The translations under genes and the position numbers were made by a program. A stretch of DNA of 35,271 nucleotides, taken from positions 28,542-63,812 of the forward strand of contig DTUY01000234.1 of NCBI GenBank assembly GCA_012963885.1, read 5' to 3'. Within the stretch, counting starts at the first letter, position 1. Each line of letters starts with the position of its first letter. Origin of the DNA: Candidatus Poribacteria bacterium (lineage in GTDB: Bacteria > Poribacteria > WGA-4E > UBA9662). This document shows, piece by piece, positions 34,508-35,271 of this stretch. Below the pieces are notes generated by a model. The model saw only the letters and a program-made list of their open reading frames with translations. It searched no databases and was not told the origin of the DNA.

Positions 34508-34814
34508 TTTAAAAAGACAGACAACAACTGTATATCAGTAAAATCGGGATCAACGTCTTGAGGCTCGGAAAGTAATCGGCAAAGGGCTTACGACTCCAAC
34601 TCTCAGGATCTACTCAGTCGAAACGCGGGTTCTAGCGATTCCGGATTGAAGCCGGCAACGATGTCAGCAATCGAACCGAACTCAGCATCATCGGTGCTGC
34701 GCCTGTAAGGACCGGGACTGGTGCAGTTTGTTTACGATCAGTCCCAGAAGGCAACCGACACACGCCAGCGGCAATTTGTTGTCCCTCGATACGTTAGCTA
34801 GTGCCAGATCACCA

Positions 34815-35176
34815 GGTTTGATCTCTGCTATGCTAGTTCAGTTGACCGGCGGAACCACCGCTGGAGCTGTTGGTAATGGGTCTGCAGCCGTACGTTGATA
34901 GCACATCTAACGTTGCCAACTGGACAAAGGAAGCGGTCAATCAGAATAATTTGGGTGTCTTGGCTGGTACAGCCAACAACCAAGTTGCCATGACCGACGA
35001 TTACGTGGTCAATTACCGGGCTGATGTGCTGGCGGTCAGCGATACTCGTCAAACCGGGATACCGGCATAGCGGCAGAAGTGACAGGCTCAAGACCCAGAT
35101 ACTGACGGATTCGGCCACAGTTATGTTGGTTCAAGCAGCAGCGGTATCGCAGAACATCCTGGGTCTGTTGGCTTAG
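34815..35176 (+). pseudogene. Decayed second flagellin (C-terminal remnant)
   Basis: Three pieces in shifting frames resemble a flagellin C-terminus. An open stretch 34870-35067 reads NLGVLAGTANNQVAMTDDY ... ADVLAVSDTRQ. From 35058 another frame reads DTGIAAEVTGS. From 35096 a third reads QILTDSATVMLVQAAAVSQN and ends ILGLLA-stop at 35176. Together they mirror the usual 'DADIAAE...L..QIL..SA..ML.QA...Q..L.LL' ending. The intact paralogue at 33314 ends with the similar VSQNILQLIQ. I cannot recognise an N-terminus in 34276-34815, so the 5' limit is uncertain. Indels in the assembly are an alternative. Confidence 0.6.
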
Positions 35177-35212
35177 GTATTACCACAATTTGATTACAGC
35201 TAGTTAGCAATC

Positions 35213-35246
35213 AAAGGGGGAATCCAATCGGGTTCCCCTTTTTTTA
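35213..35246 (+). terminator. Rho-independent terminator
   Basis: AAAGGGGGAA pairs with TTCCCCTTT across a short loop and is followed by a run of seven T. It lies about 37 bases after the flagellin-remnant stop, where the terminator of a once intact gene would be. Confidence 0.75.
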
Positions 35247-35271
35247 TTAGACTTATGGTTGGCCAAAGTCA

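Noticed and set aside
1..35271. CRISPR arrays, tRNA genes, insertion sequences, integrases
   Set aside because: I looked for regular spaced repeats, tRNA-like TTCGA-loops with acceptor stems, and transposase motifs, and found none. The direct repeats present are all in-frame protein repeats.

Overview
The window looks like a piece of chromosome from an uncultured, Gram-negative (diderm) and flagellated bacterium. The best guess is a Poribacteria-like or related lineage (the Latescibacterota neighbourhood). This is an inference from gene content: several Gfo/Idh/MocA oxidoreductases, a LamG-domain secreted protein, a DUF6785-like polytopic membrane protein and a DUF6754-like LysM protein, together with LPS-heptose genes and a flagellin. 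No rRNA, tRNA or other strong taxonomic marker is present, so the assignment is tentative.

Layout. (1) 1-1450 (-): 5' part of a large secreted protein with a seven-bladed YCF48/BNR-like propeller followed by tandem Ig/cadherin-like domains, running off the left edge. (2) 1853-5165 (+): two Gfo/Idh/MocA dehydrogenases and an MFS transporter, probably a small operon for a sugar or polyol derivative. (3) 5299-7314 (-): TPR protein with a glycosyltransferase-like C-terminus, convergent with the MFS gene across a perfect inverted repeat. (4) 7315-8027: mostly non-coding. (5) 8028-11328 (-): SelA-like PLP enzyme, DUF481 outer-membrane protein, and a third Gfo/Idh enzyme with its own hairpin terminator. 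(6) 11472-13373 (+): DUF6785-like membrane protein. (7) 13569-17851 (+): oligopeptide-type ABC transporter (binding protein, LamG protein, two permeases) with no ATPase gene. (8) 17879-22059 (+): four tightly packed genes encoding a LysM-FN3-DUF6754-like membrane protein and three further membrane proteins. This is the most promising undescribed system in the window. (9) 22061-22475: frameshifted remnant of a VOC/glyoxalase gene.

(10) 22479-28391 (+): dense housekeeping block: surE, DUF368/popT, nadK, aroE, zapA, a MoxR AAA+ ATPase and an unknown helical protein, many with overlapping stop and start codons. (11) 28442-28800: RNase P RNA with a good sigma-70-like promoter. (12) 28970-30549: hldA-like heptose kinase and gmhB-like phosphatase, two steps towards ADP-heptose for LPS. 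(13) 30627-32207: coiled-coil NYN-domain putative ribonuclease. (14) 32208-33313: about 1.1 kb without an intact gene, ending in a sigma-54-type promoter. (15) 33314-34225: divergent flagellin, followed by the decayed C-terminal end of a second flagellin and a rho-independent terminator at the right edge.

Most starts rest on a visible Shine-Dalgarno or on 1-4 base overlaps with the preceding stop. Several genes start with TTG or GTG. All family assignments come from reading motifs by eye; no database search was possible.
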